64,000 nucleotides of DNA from Arenimonas soli (GTDB lineage: Bacteria; Pseudomonadota; Gammaproteobacteria; Xanthomonadales; Xanthomonadaceae). The stretch is taken from assembly GCF_014643775.1 (NCBI RefSeq), contig NZ_BMKC01000004.1, positions 1 to 64,000 of the forward strand, in the 5' to 3' direction. The position numbers and the translations under genes are program-made. Shown here in pieces: positions 7,470 through 16,099 of the stretch. Under the pieces are notes generated by a model, which was given only the letters and a program-made list of their open reading frames with translations, was not told the origin of the DNA and did not search any database. Position 1 is the first letter of the stretch. Each line of letters begins with the position of its first letter.

Positions 7470-9452
7470 ATGAACGCGATGACTCGATTCGATGGTTCCC
7501 CCGGATTCAGGTCCTGGCTGGCGATGGCCGTGCTGGGCACGCTGCTGGCAGGCTGCGGCGGCGGCGGCAGCGACGGCCGCGACCCCATCCTTGGCGGGCC
7601 CGGCGGCAACGTGGCGCTGGCGCCCACCGTCATCGCGGTAACCCCCCTCGACGGTGCCACGGCGGTGCCGATCAACAGCCCCATGATCACCGCCACCTTC
7701 AGCGAGCCGGTGCAATCGTTCGGCAGCGGCGCCACCTTCACCGTCACCTGCGCGGCCCCCTGCGTCAGCCCGAACGGCACGATCACCCTGGATTCCGCCG
7801 GTCGCGTGGCGTCCTACAACCTCGCCGATGGCACCGGGCTCACCCCCTCCACCCAGTACACGGCCACGGTGACCGGCGCCAGGAGCGTGGCCACCGGCCT
7901 GGTGATGGCCAGCCCCTACGTCTGGCGCTTCACCACCGGCGTCGCCCCCGACCTGACCCGCCCGCGGGTGATTTCGACCGAACCGGTCACCACGATCCCC
8001 GGCCCGACGCCCGGTGCGCCGACCAACACCGCGATCTCGGCGACCTTCAGCGAGGACATGGCACCGGACACCCTCAATGCCGCCAGCTTCACCGTGACCT
8101 GCGCCGCCCCCTGCGTTTCGCCGGCGGGCACGGTCAGCTACTCCAGCGGTTCGCGGACGGCGATCTTCCTGCCCGATGAAGCCCTGGACAACAGCACCAC
8201 CTATACCGCCCGCATCACCCAGGCCGCCACCGATATCGCCGGCAATGCGCTGGCCGGCAACCAGGCCCCGCTGCCGGGCGCGAGTGACTACGTCTGGACC
8301 TTCACCACGGCGGCCGCCCCGCTGCCGCCGGCGAACGTCACGGTGCTGTCCACCACCCCGGCCGCCGTTGCGACCAACGTCTGCCCGGACGATTCGATCA
8401 ACGCGACCTTCAACGTGCCGTCGGGTGCCCGGATGGATCCGGCCAGCCTCAGCAACGACACCTTCATCGTGACCGGCCCGGGCGCCACGTCGATCGGCGC
8501 CTCGTCGATCACGCTCGACGCGGGAACCGGCCAGATCGCCACCTTCGTGCCCTCCCAGCCCCTGGACGCGGGCGCCGAGTACACCGCGACGATCGTCGGC
8601 GGCGCCAGCGGCGTCATGGACCTTTCGGTGCCTGCGAACACGATGCTGGTGGACTACACCTGGAGCTTCACGGTCGATGCGGACGGCTGCCAGGTTCCGC
8701 CGCCGCCGCTGGGAGCAGCCGCTCCGTTCGGCGTGTTCGGCGGTTCCGCGGGCATGACCAACCAGGGCCTGCTGACCATCGTCAACGGCGACATCGGCAC
8801 CACCGCGGTCTCGACCGCGGTGACCGGCTTCCATGACGCTGGTCCGGGCTGCACCTACACCGAAACCCCGCTCAACATCGGCACCGTCAACGGCCTGATC
8901 TACACCGCGCCGCCGTCGCCGACCCCGCTGTGCCCGACCGAAGGCACCGCCGCCACCCTGGCGGTTGCCCAGCAGGCCCGCGCCGATGCCCTGCTGCTCT
9001 ACAACGAACTGGTCGCGCTTCCCCCTGGCCTGGATCCGGGCGCAGGCAACCTCGCCAACCTCGTACTGGCCCCGGGCACCTACACCGCGGCCGCGGGCAG
9101 CTTCATGATCCAGGGCGGCGACCTGACGCTGGACGCGGGCGGTGACCCGAACGCGGTCTGGGTGTTCCAGATGGCCACCTCGCTGACGGTGGGCGGCCCG
9201 GGCGTTGCGTTCCCGCAGAGCGTGCTGCTGGTCAATGGCGCGCAGGCCAACAACGTCTACTGGCAGGTCGGCAGCGCCGCGACCATCAACGCCGGCGGCG
9301 GCGGAACCATGGTCGGCACGGTGATCAGCCAGTCCGGCATCGCGGTTTCCACGCCCGGCAACGTCACCCTCGTGACCGTCGACGGCCGGCTGCTCTCGCT
9401 GGGCGCGTCGGTGACGCTGGTCAACACCATCATCAACGTGCCTGGCCCGTAA
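7470..9452 (+). CDS. Ig-like (Big_5) and ice-binding (DUF3494) domain lipoprotein
   Basis: A 660-residue surface or periplasmic protein with a lipobox LAGC (Cys29) followed by a GGGGS linker. Three SbsA-type Ig-like repeats follow at about 48-158, 163-288 and 292-405. Each has an ATFSEP/ATFSED/ATFNVP strand and ends in WRFTT/WTFTT/WSFTV. The C-terminus (about 412-658) is a DUF3494 beta-solenoid (FGVFGGSAGMTNQG, GDIGTTAVSTAVTGFHD, APGTYTA, NAVWVFQM, VYWQVGSAATI). DUF3494 is the ice-binding protein fold, but members also occur in non-polar bacteria as adhesion or matrix proteins, so ice binding is not assured. A good AAGGAAAG ribosome site precedes the ATG. Confidence 0.9.
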   Translation: MNAMTRFDGSPGFRSWLAMAVLGTLLAGCGGGGSDGRDPILGGPGGNVALAPTVIAVTPLDGATAVPINSPMITATFSEPVQSFGSGATFTVTCAAPCVSPNGTITLDSAGRVASYNLADGTGLTPSTQYTATVTGARSVATGLVMASPYVWRFTTGVAPDLTRPRVISTEPVTTIPGPTPGAPTNTAISATFSEDMAPDTLNAASFTVTCAAPCVSPAGTVSYSSGSRTAIFLPDEALDNSTTYTARITQAATDIAGNALAGNQAPLPGASDYVWTFTTAAAPLPPANVTVLSTTPAAVATNVCPDDSINATFNVPSGARMDPASLSNDTFIVTGPGATSIGASSITLDAGTGQIATFVPSQPLDAGAEYTATIVGGASGVMDLSVPANTMLVDYTWSFTVDADGCQVPPPPLGAAAPFGVFGGSAGMTNQGLLTIVNGDIGTTAVSTAVTGFHDAGPGCTYTETPLNIGTVNGLIYTAPPSPTPLCPTEGTAATLAVAQQARADALLLYNELVALPPGLDPGAGNLANLVLAPGTYTAAAGSFMIQGGDLTLDAGGDPNAVWVFQMATSLTVGGPGVAFPQSVLLVNGAQANNVYWQVGSAATINAGGGGTMVGTVISQSGIAVSTPGNVTLVTVDGRLLSLGASVTLVNTIINVPGP

Positions 9453-9488
9453 GGCCCAAGCGATGTGCCAACCTTCCTGGAGAATGAC

Positions 9489-10640
9489 ATGAAACTCGCA
9501 AACCCCTCGGGGCTCCTGGCCCTGGCCATCCTCGCGGCCCTTGCCAGCAGCAAGGCCACGGCCTACGACGACACCGGCTGGTACGTGGGCGGCAACTACG
9601 GCTGGACCGCGGCCACCATCGACGACGAACGCATCATCAGCAGCCTCGCCGAGCGTGGCTTCACGGTGAACGCGCTCGAAGAGTTCGACACCGACAACGG
9701 CTACAAGGTCTTCGCCGGCTGGCAGTTCAGTCCCAACTTCGCCCTCGAAGGCGGCTACGTGGACCTGGGCAGCTACGGCTACTTCCTCGACACCACGCCC
9801 CCCGGCACCCTTTCGGGCGACATCGACCTGCGCGGCATCTACCTCGACCTGGTCGGGCGGATGCCGATCAGCGAGCGCTTCTCCCTGTTCGCCCGCATCG
9901 GCGCCATCTACGCCGAAGCCGACACGCGCTTCTTCGGCACCGGGGCGGTCAACGTGCTCGACCCGAACCCGACCGCCGAGGAGGTGAACTACAAGTTCGG
10001 CGCCGGCATGGAGTACGCCTTCACCCGCGCCCTGTCCATGCGCATCGAGGCCGAGCGCTACCGGGTCGACGACGCCATCGGAAACACCGGCGACATCGAC
10101 ATGCTGTCGGCCGGCCTGGTCTATCGTTTCCTGCCGCCCATCGCAGCGGTCATCCCCCGGGAAGCACCGGTGGCGCGTGAAACCTGCGCGGACCTCGACG
10201 ACGACGGCGACGGCATCGACAACTGCCGCGACCGTTGCCCGGATTCCGTCGCCGGACAGGCCATTGGCCCGGACGGTTGCCCGGTGCCGCTGACGATCGA
10301 CCTGCGCGGCGTCAACTTCGACTTCGACCGCGACACCCTGCGTCCGGATGCGATCGTGATCCTGGACGAGGCCGTGGCCATCCTGGGCCGCTACCCGGAC
10401 CTTCGCTTCGAACTGGCCGGGCATACCGACGAGTGCGGCAGCGACGGCTACAACCAGGACCTGTCACAGCGCCGCGCCCGCGTGGTGTACGACTACCTGG
10501 CCAACGCCGGCATCAACAGCTCGCGCATGACCGGCCCCAATGGCTACGGCGAAAGCCGCCCGCTGGAATCGCTGGGCGACGGCTTCCCGGCTTGCAAGAG
10601 CGAAACCAATCGTCGCACCGAGCTCAACGTGCAGAACTGA
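9489..10640 (+). CDS. OmpA-family outer-membrane protein with calcium-binding repeat
   Basis: A 383-residue protein with a cleavable signal peptide (to about residue 25), then a beta-barrel (about 30-225) whose first strand is DTGWYVGGNYGW. A short thrombospondin-type-3-like segment (DLDDDGDGIDNCRDRCPD) follows, and then a peptidoglycan-binding OmpA domain (about 265-383) with FDFDRDTLRPDA, ELAGHTDECG and NQDLSQRRARVV. The start was chosen at the ATG preceded by TGGAGA. It lies 36 bases after the ice-binding lipoprotein, so the pair is probably one transcript, ended by the terminator at 10666. Confidence 0.93.
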   Translation: MKLANPSGLLALAILAALASSKATAYDDTGWYVGGNYGWTAATIDDERIISSLAERGFTVNALEEFDTDNGYKVFAGWQFSPNFALEGGYVDLGSYGYFLDTTPPGTLSGDIDLRGIYLDLVGRMPISERFSLFARIGAIYAEADTRFFGTGAVNVLDPNPTAEEVNYKFGAGMEYAFTRALSMRIEAERYRVDDAIGNTGDIDMLSAGLVYRFLPPIAAVIPREAPVARETCADLDDDGDGIDNCRDRCPDSVAGQAIGPDGCPVPLTIDLRGVNFDFDRDTLRPDAIVILDEAVAILGRYPDLRFELAGHTDECGSDGYNQDLSQRRARVVYDYLANAGINSSRMTGPNGYGESRPLESLGDGFPACKSETNRRTELNVQN

Positions 10641-10665
10641 ACCAAGTTTGGCGCCCCCGCCCTCC

Positions 10666-10694
10666 AGCCCGGCCGCAAGGCCGGGCTTTTTATT
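10666..10694 (+). terminator. Rho-independent terminator after the OmpA-family gene
   Basis: A perfect 9-base stem AGCCCGGCC / GGCCGGGCT with a GCAA tetraloop is followed by TTTTATT. It is oriented for the rightward transcript and lies 26 bases after the OmpA stop, reaching the convergent gspF stop codon. The other strand lacks a T run. Confidence 0.9.
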
Positions 10695-11895
10695 GCACGA
10701 GCTGGTTGATTTCCATGATCGGCAGCAGGATGGCCAGCACGATCATCAGCACCACGCCGCCCATGAGCAGGATCATCAGCGGCTCGAGCAGGGTCAGGAA
10801 CACCGCCAGCCGCCGTTCCAGCGCACGGGTTTCGAGCTGGGCGGCGCGCTCGAGCATCTGTTCAAGGCGCCCGCTGGTTTCGCCGCTGGCCACCAGGTGC
10901 ACCAGCAAGGCCGGGAACAGGCGGGTCTCGTCCAGCGCCCTGGCCAGGCTGGCGCCTTCGCGCACGCGGTCCATCGCGCGCGTGACCGCTTCGCGCATCA
11001 CCACGTTGTCCATGACCCGCGCGCCCGACTCCATGGCCGCCAGCAGCGGCACGCCGCCGCGCACCAGGATCGCCAGGGTGCCGGCGAAACGCGCGGTGTT
11101 CACGCCGCGGGCCAGGGGGCCCAGCCAGGGCAGGCGCAGCAGCCAGGCACTCCAGCGCCGACGGGGGCCCGGGCGCCGCAGGATGGCGCGGGCGGCGAAC
11201 GCGCCGCCCAGCCCAAGCACCAACAGGCCGGGCCAGGTCGCACGCAGGAAATCGCTGGACAGGATCAGCGCACGCGTCATCAAAGGCAGGTCCTGCCGCG
11301 ACTGCTCGAACACCTGCACGACCTGCGGCACGACGTAAACCAGCAGCCCCAGCACCACCGTGAAGGCGACCCCGGTCACCAGCACCGGATACAGCAGGGC
11401 CAGGCCGGTCTTCTGGCGCAGGGCCTGGCGGGCATCGAGGTAGTCGGCCAGGTGCTGTAGAACCGTCGCCAGGGCGCCGGACTGTTCGCCGCCGTGCACG
11501 AGCGCCCGGTAGAAGTCCGGAAAGCTGTTCGCATAAACCGCCATCGCCGCCGACAGGGAATGGCCGGCGGTGACCTCGATCTTCAGTCCGGTCACCACTT
11601 CGCGCGTGGCGGGCCGCTCGGCCTGCTCGATCAGTGCGTCGAGCGACTGTTCCATGGTCAGGCCCGATTCGAGCAAGGTCGCCAGCTGCCGGGTCACCAG
11701 GCTCAGCTCGGAGAACGCCAGCCCGCGGGTCCAGCCGCGGCCCGCGCGGGCGCGGGCACCCACGGGTTCCAGGCGCGAGGGCAGCAAGCCCTGGGCGCGA
11801 AGCTGGGCGCGCGCCTGGCGCGCGGAATCGGCCTGCAGCACGCCCGAAACGGCGTGGCCTTCGGCATCAATGGCCTGGTAGCTGAAGGCATCCAT
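10690..11895 (-). CDS. gspF: Type II secretion inner-membrane platform protein GspF
   Basis: A 401-residue polytopic platform protein that couples the GspE ATPase to pseudopilus assembly. It begins MDAFSYQAIDAEGHAVSGVLQAD, the usual GspF N-terminus, and holds two T2SSF repeats, each a helical cytoplasmic domain followed by a membrane segment (VLVTGVAFTVVLGLLVYVV in the first pair; the last segment near the C-terminus, LMGGVVLMIVLAILLPI). It is the last gene of the leftward operon gspC-D-E-F, 3 bases after gspE. Confidence 0.96.
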   Translation of the reverse strand: MDAFSYQAIDAEGHAVSGVLQADSARQARAQLRAQGLLPSRLEPVGARARAGRGWTRGLAFSELSLVTRQLATLLESGLTMEQSLDALIEQAERPATREVVTGLKIEVTAGHSLSAAMAVYANSFPDFYRALVHGGEQSGALATVLQHLADYLDARQALRQKTGLALLYPVLVTGVAFTVVLGLLVYVVPQVVQVFEQSRQDLPLMTRALILSSDFLRATWPGLLVLGLGGAFAARAILRRPGPRRRWSAWLLRLPWLGPLARGVNTARFAGTLAILVRGGVPLLAAMESGARVMDNVVMREAVTRAMDRVREGASLARALDETRLFPALLVHLVASGETSGRLEQMLERAAQLETRALERRLAVFLTLLEPLMILLMGGVVLMIVLAILLPIMEINQLVQ

Positions 11896-11898
11896 GGA

Positions 11899-13368
11899 TT
11901 AGTCGCGGGTCACGCGCACGACTTCCTCCAGGCTCACCAGGCCCTGGCCGGCCCAGCGCATGCCGTCGTCGCGCAGGGTGCGCATGCCACCGGCGAGCGC
12001 GTGTTCGCGCAGCACCTGTTCGGAGGCGCGGTCGTGGATGAGGCGGCGGAAGCTGTCGTCCACGGCCAGCAATTCGTAGATGCCGGTGCGGCCCCGGTAG
12101 CCCGAACTCGCGCAGGCGTCGCAGCCGCGGGCGGAATAAAGGCTGCCGCCGGTCGGCGTGAAACCCAGCGCCCGCAGCTGCGCGGCATCCGCCGGGAAGG
12201 GCACGCGGCATTCCAGGCACAGCCGGCGCACCAGCCGCTGGGCGCCGATGCCGATCAGGCTCGACGCCAGCAGGAAGGGTTCGATGCCCATGTCCACCAG
12301 GCGCGTCACCGCGCTGACCGCATCGTTGGTGTGCAGCGTGGCGAAGACCAGGTGGCCGGTCAGGCTGGCCTGGACGGCGATCTGCGCGGTTTCCAGGTCG
12401 CGGATTTCGCCGATCATCACCACGTCCGGGTCCTGGCGCAGGATGGTGCGCAGCGCCCGCGCGAAACCCATCTCGATGCGGGCGCTGACCTGGGTCTGGC
12501 TGATGCCGTCGAGGTCGTATTCGATCGGATCCTCCACCGTCATGATGTTCAGCGCGCCGGCGTCCAGGCGCGACAGCGCGGCGTAAAGCGTGGTGGTCTT
12601 GCCCGAACCGGTGGGGCCGGTGACCAGCACGATGCCGTGGGGCTGGCGGATCAGCCGGTCCATCGTCGCCAGCGTCTGTTCGTCCATGCCCAGGCGGCCC
12701 AGGTCCAGCCGCCCGGCCTGTTTGTCGAGCAGCCTGAGCACCACGCGTTCGCCGTGGCCGGTGGGAATGGTCGAAACACGCACGTCCACCGGCTTGCCGG
12801 CCAGGCGCAGGGTGATGCGCCCGTCCTGCGGCAGGCGTTTTTCGGCGATGTCGAGCTGGGCCATGATCTTCACCCGCGACACCAGCGCGCCGTGCAGCTT
12901 GCGCGGGGGCTCGACCATGTCGCGCAGCGTGCCGTCTATGCGCAGGCGCACCAGCAGGCGTGATTCGAAAGGTTCGATGTGGATGTCCGAGGCGCCTTCG
13001 CGAAGGGCCTGGGTGAACAGCGCATTGATCAGCCGGATCACCGGCGCGCTGTCCTGGCTTTCAAGCAGGTCCTCGACCCGCGGGATTTCCTGCAGCAGGC
13101 GCGAGAGGTCCATGTCCTGCGCCAGGTCCACCGCCAGCGCGGCGGCGCCGGCACCGTGGTAGGACGCCGCGACAAGCTCGTCGAAGCGTGCGGCATCCAC
13201 CCGTCGGACCCGCAACGGCATGCCCAGCACCCGGCGCACCTCGGCCAGCGTGCTGGCGCGCGTGCCTTCGCGGATGCTCAGCTCCGCCGTGCCGCCGGAC
13301 ACCGATTCAAGCACCACGCCCTGCCCGGTGGCGAAGGCATAGGGCAGCGTGGCGGCGCGCCGGCTCAT
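11899..13368 (-). CDS. gspE: Type II secretion ATPase GspE
   Basis: A 489-residue cytoplasmic ATPase that powers pseudopilus assembly. It shows the Walker A motif GPTGSGKTTT (about residue 250), an Asp box MTVEDPIEYDLDG, Walker B DPDVVMIGEIRD and a His box LVFATLHTNDA. A four-cysteine zinc module (CLEC...CDAC) lies near residue 400. The same frame stays open well upstream through gspD, but the proper start is the ATG at 13368, which overlaps the gspD stop by 4 bases. Confidence 0.96.
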   Translation of the reverse strand: MSRRAATLPYAFATGQGVVLESVSGGTAELSIREGTRASTLAEVRRVLGMPLRVRRVDAARFDELVAASYHGAGAAALAVDLAQDMDLSRLLQEIPRVEDLLESQDSAPVIRLINALFTQALREGASDIHIEPFESRLLVRLRIDGTLRDMVEPPRKLHGALVSRVKIMAQLDIAEKRLPQDGRITLRLAGKPVDVRVSTIPTGHGERVVLRLLDKQAGRLDLGRLGMDEQTLATMDRLIRQPHGIVLVTGPTGSGKTTTLYAALSRLDAGALNIMTVEDPIEYDLDGISQTQVSARIEMGFARALRTILRQDPDVVMIGEIRDLETAQIAVQASLTGHLVFATLHTNDAVSAVTRLVDMGIEPFLLASSLIGIGAQRLVRRLCLECRVPFPADAAQLRALGFTPTGGSLYSARGCDACASSGYRGRTGIYELLAVDDSFRRLIHDRASEQVLREHALAGGMRTLRDDGMRWAGQGLVSLEEVVRVTRD

Positions 13369-15422
13369 CGGCCGGGGCGCGCGATCTTCATCGGCACCGG
13401 CTCGGGCAGCGGCACCGCCATCCGCGGCGGCGGTCGCACGGGCAGGGAAGGTGGCTCGGGGTCGCCGAAGATGACGCTGGGCCGGGGCCGCGTCGCCTGC
13501 TGTTGGCCCAGGATGTAGTCGTAGCGTTCGCCCGTGTAGGCGTCGGCGCCGGCGCTGTCGCGGACCAGGGTGATGCGCAGGAAGATCATCAGGTTGGTCT
13601 TGCTGCGGCCGCGCTTCTTGCTGCGGAACAGGCCGCCGATGCCCGGGATCGAGCCCAGCACCGGCACCTTGCGCACGCCTTCGCTGGTGGCGTCCTGGAT
13701 CAGGCCGCCGATGACCACGATCTGCCCGTCCTCGACCAGCACCGTCGAGGACACCGCGCGCTTGTTGGTGATGACGCCGGCGGGATTGGAAATGTCGTTG
13801 ATGCTCGACACCTCCTGGTAGAACTGCAGGCGAACGGTGCCGCCTTCGGATATCTGCGGCTTGACCTGCAGCGTCAGGCCGACGTCCTGGCGCTCGATGG
13901 TCTGGAACGGCGTCGGCGTGGTGGCGCCACCGCCGGTGGTGGCGTACTGGCCGGTGATGAAGGGCACGTTCTGGCCGATGATGATCGAGGCTTCTTCGTT
14001 GTCCAGGGTCAGCAGGGTGGGCGTCGAGAGGATGTTGGCGTTGGCGTCGGTCTCGAGTGCACGCACCAGCACGCCCAGGTTGAGGATTTCGCCGATGCCC
14101 GGCAGGTTCACGCGACCGTTGATGATGCCCAGGTTCAGCCCGGGGCCGGCGGAACCCGGGTTCTGCGACAGGCCGATGATGTTCTCCCCGGTGCCGCCGA
14201 AGTTGGTGCCCCCGAAGACCTGGCGGCCGCTTTCGTCCAGGCCGCCAAGGTTCTGCCACTGCACGCCGAACTCGGCCGCGCGATCGGAGGTGACTTCGGC
14301 GATCAGGGCTTCGACGTACACCTGGGCGCGGCGCACGTCGAGTTTTTCGATGACCGCGCGCAGGTTGTTGTAGGTCGCGTCCGGCGCCGTGATGATGATG
14401 GAATTGGTCGCCGCGTCGGCCTGGATGATGCCGGACGTCCGGCCGTGGGCCGTTTCGACCTCGGCCGGAACGGCCGCGCCCAGCATCGCTCCCGTGGGGC
14501 TGTCCATGTTGGCGCCGGCGTCGGCGCCGTGGATCGCACGCAGGGTTTCGGCCAGCTTCACCGCGTCGGCGTTGCGCAGGTAGACCACGTGGATGTTGCC
14601 GCCGGCGTTGCCCGGCGAATCGAGCATGGCCACGAAGCGGCGCAGCTGGCTCAGGCGCGACGGGTCGCTGGTGCGCGCCAGCAGGCTGTTGGAACGCATG
14701 TCGGCCACGACGGTGAACCGGGGCGGCGCGCCGGCCACGGCGGCCGCCGGGGCACTTTCGGCGAACAGGCGGTTGACCGTCACCGCCACGTCCAGCGCCG
14801 ATGCGTGGTGCAGCGGAATGACCACCGGCTCGCTGCTGTCGGGCATGTCCATCGCCGCGATGATGCGCGCCAGTCGCGGCATGTTGTTGGCGTAGTCGGT
14901 GATGACCAGGCTGTTGTTGCCGGCGTGGGCGGTGATGGTGTTGTTGGGCGCGATCAGCGGCCGCAGGATCGGCAGCATCTGCTCGGCCGGCTGGTGCTTG
15001 AGGTGGAAGGCCTGGGTCTGGACCTGGTCGCCGCCGCCCGACGCGCGCACCCGCAGCCCGCTCGAGGCGCCGGGATAGAGCTTGGCGTCGGCCTCGGGAA
15101 CGATCCGGACCACGCCGCCGGTTTCGATTGCCGCATAACCCTGCAGGCGCAGGGCCGAAAGGAAGACGTCGTAAACGACCTCCCGCGGCAGCGGCTTGGC
15201 GGAAACGATGCTGATGGTGCCCTTCACCCGCGGGTCGAGCACGAAGTTCTTGCCGGTGATCTCGCTGATCACCATCACCATGCCCTCGATCTCGGTGTTG
15301 ACGAAGTTCAGGGTGACGTCGTCGGGACCGGACTGCGCCACCGCGCCGCCGGCCAGGGCGAACGCCAGCAGCCATCCTGCGAGGTACGGCAAGGTCGGGC
15401 GACGCCTGCGCGACGCGATCAT
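13365..15422 (-). CDS. gspD: Type II secretion secretin GspD
   Basis: A 685-residue outer-membrane secretin with a signal peptide (to about residue 30). The N0 domain (VTLNFVNTEIEGMVMVISEITG) and the N1-N3 modules follow to about residue 370. The C-terminal secretin domain has the conserved VPVLGSIPGIGGLF gate motif near 605. The tail ends in a Pro-rich stretch (PPSLPVRPPPR), and I see no obvious pilotin-binding S domain. The 4-base overlap with gspE indicates coupling. Confidence 0.96.
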   Translation of the reverse strand: MIASRRRRPTLPYLAGWLLAFALAGGAVAQSGPDDVTLNFVNTEIEGMVMVISEITGKNFVLDPRVKGTISIVSAKPLPREVVYDVFLSALRLQGYAAIETGGVVRIVPEADAKLYPGASSGLRVRASGGGDQVQTQAFHLKHQPAEQMLPILRPLIAPNNTITAHAGNNSLVITDYANNMPRLARIIAAMDMPDSSEPVVIPLHHASALDVAVTVNRLFAESAPAAAVAGAPPRFTVVADMRSNSLLARTSDPSRLSQLRRFVAMLDSPGNAGGNIHVVYLRNADAVKLAETLRAIHGADAGANMDSPTGAMLGAAVPAEVETAHGRTSGIIQADAATNSIIITAPDATYNNLRAVIEKLDVRRAQVYVEALIAEVTSDRAAEFGVQWQNLGGLDESGRQVFGGTNFGGTGENIIGLSQNPGSAGPGLNLGIINGRVNLPGIGEILNLGVLVRALETDANANILSTPTLLTLDNEEASIIIGQNVPFITGQYATTGGGATTPTPFQTIERQDVGLTLQVKPQISEGGTVRLQFYQEVSSINDISNPAGVITNKRAVSSTVLVEDGQIVVIGGLIQDATSEGVRKVPVLGSIPGIGGLFRSKKRGRSKTNLMIFLRITLVRDSAGADAYTGERYDYILGQQQATRPRPSVIFGDPEPPSLPVRPPPRMAVPLPEPVPMKIARPGR

Positions 15423-15473
15423 GGCAGGCGGCCATCGAGGTGGCGGCGGGAATTCGGGCGGGACATCGGGGCC

Positions 15474-15926
15474 TCAGCGAACGGGTGTGGGAAGGGGCGT
15501 CGGCGGCCTGGGCAGCAGCAGTACTTCGCTGACGCCGGCGCGCTCAAGCACCACCTGGCGGGCATGCACCTCGGCCAGGCGCAGGCCCGGCGCCAGCGTA
15601 GTGCCCGCCTGTGCGGCCACGATCGGCTGGCCATCAACCTGCAGCAGCGCATAACCGGGGTAGCCGTCGGCCGCCGCGACCACGCCCAGCAGCCGGATGC
15701 CCGCGGCGCTGACGACGACCCCGGCCGGGGCGCTGCCGAACAGCTCGCCGGCGCCGGCGCCGCTGGCTGCCTGGCTGCTGCCGACGGAAGGTTCCGGCGC
15801 CGGCAGCACCCAGCGCCAGGTCCAGTACGCCAGCACCGCGGCCAGGCAGGCCAGGGCAAGGGTGTTGAGCAGCGACACGATCGTCGTCTGCAGCAGGGCC
15901 GGACTATCGAATGAAACCGCTCGCAT
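15474..15926 (-). CDS. gspC: Type II secretion GspC-like protein (short, no PDZ domain)
   Basis: A 150-residue bitopic protein: short cytoplasmic end, one membrane helix (LLNTLALACLAAVLAYWTW), a Pro/Ser/Ala linker, then an HR domain (about 62-140) with the pattern IRLLGVVAAADGYPGYALLQVDGQP. Many GspC proteins are 270-300 residues with a PDZ or coiled-coil end; this one stops after the HR domain, like the short XcpP/XpsN-type forms. GspC links the inner platform to the secretin. It is the first gene of the leftward operon, 51 bases before gspD. Confidence 0.85.
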   Translation of the reverse strand: MRAVSFDSPALLQTTIVSLLNTLALACLAAVLAYWTWRWVLPAPEPSVGSSQAASGAGAGELFGSAPAGVVVSAAGIRLLGVVAAADGYPGYALLQVDGQPIVAAQAGTTLAPGLRLAEVHARQVVLERAGVSEVLLLPRPPTPLPTPVR

Positions 15927-15990
15927 GGCTGGCCATCGCTACGCCGTCCGTGTTCTTCCGCACAAACTAGGGTCTATCGCACCGTGCGTA

Positions 15991-16039
15991 TGTGCGCTGG
16001 CGAACAGAGACCGCGCGCCGCCCTGTCGACAATGTTCTT
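15991..16039 (+). promoter_or_regulatory. Crp-like operator and -10 box between the divergent gsp operons (site C)
   Basis: The imperfect palindrome TGTGCGCT/GGCGAACA (15991-16006) matches, on the other strand, the pattern of sites A and B (GTTCGCC/AGCGCAC). A -10-like hexamer GACAAT lies at 16028-16033. The palindrome centre is 29.5 bases from its first base, the same distance as at site A, placing the site at -41.5 of a promoter for gspG. Leftward, a weak hexamer TAGTTT (15964-15969, minus strand) sits at the mirror distance and could serve gspC. Confidence 0.65.
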
Positions 16040-16099
16040 CGCCGCGCTCCGTGCGCGTGCACGGGGCGATCCCGGCCGAATCACTGCAAGGGCAAAGCC

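Noticed and set aside
7197-10424. Very long open frame on the minus strand across the ice-binding lipoprotein and OmpA genes
   Set aside because: It is antisense to two well-supported genes, and its His/Gly/Arg/Gln-rich low-complexity translation is typical of a shadow frame in GC-rich DNA.
11899-15435. Possible gspE-gspD fusion protein
   Set aside because: The frame is open through gspD only by GC bias. gspD is encoded in another frame, and gspE has its own ATG at 13368 overlapping the gspD stop.
13188-15914. Rightward frame of about 900 codons opposite gspD and gspE
   Set aside because: It is fully antisense to gspC, gspD and the gspE start, with an Arg/Ala/Val/Gly/Asp-rich composition expected of a shadow.
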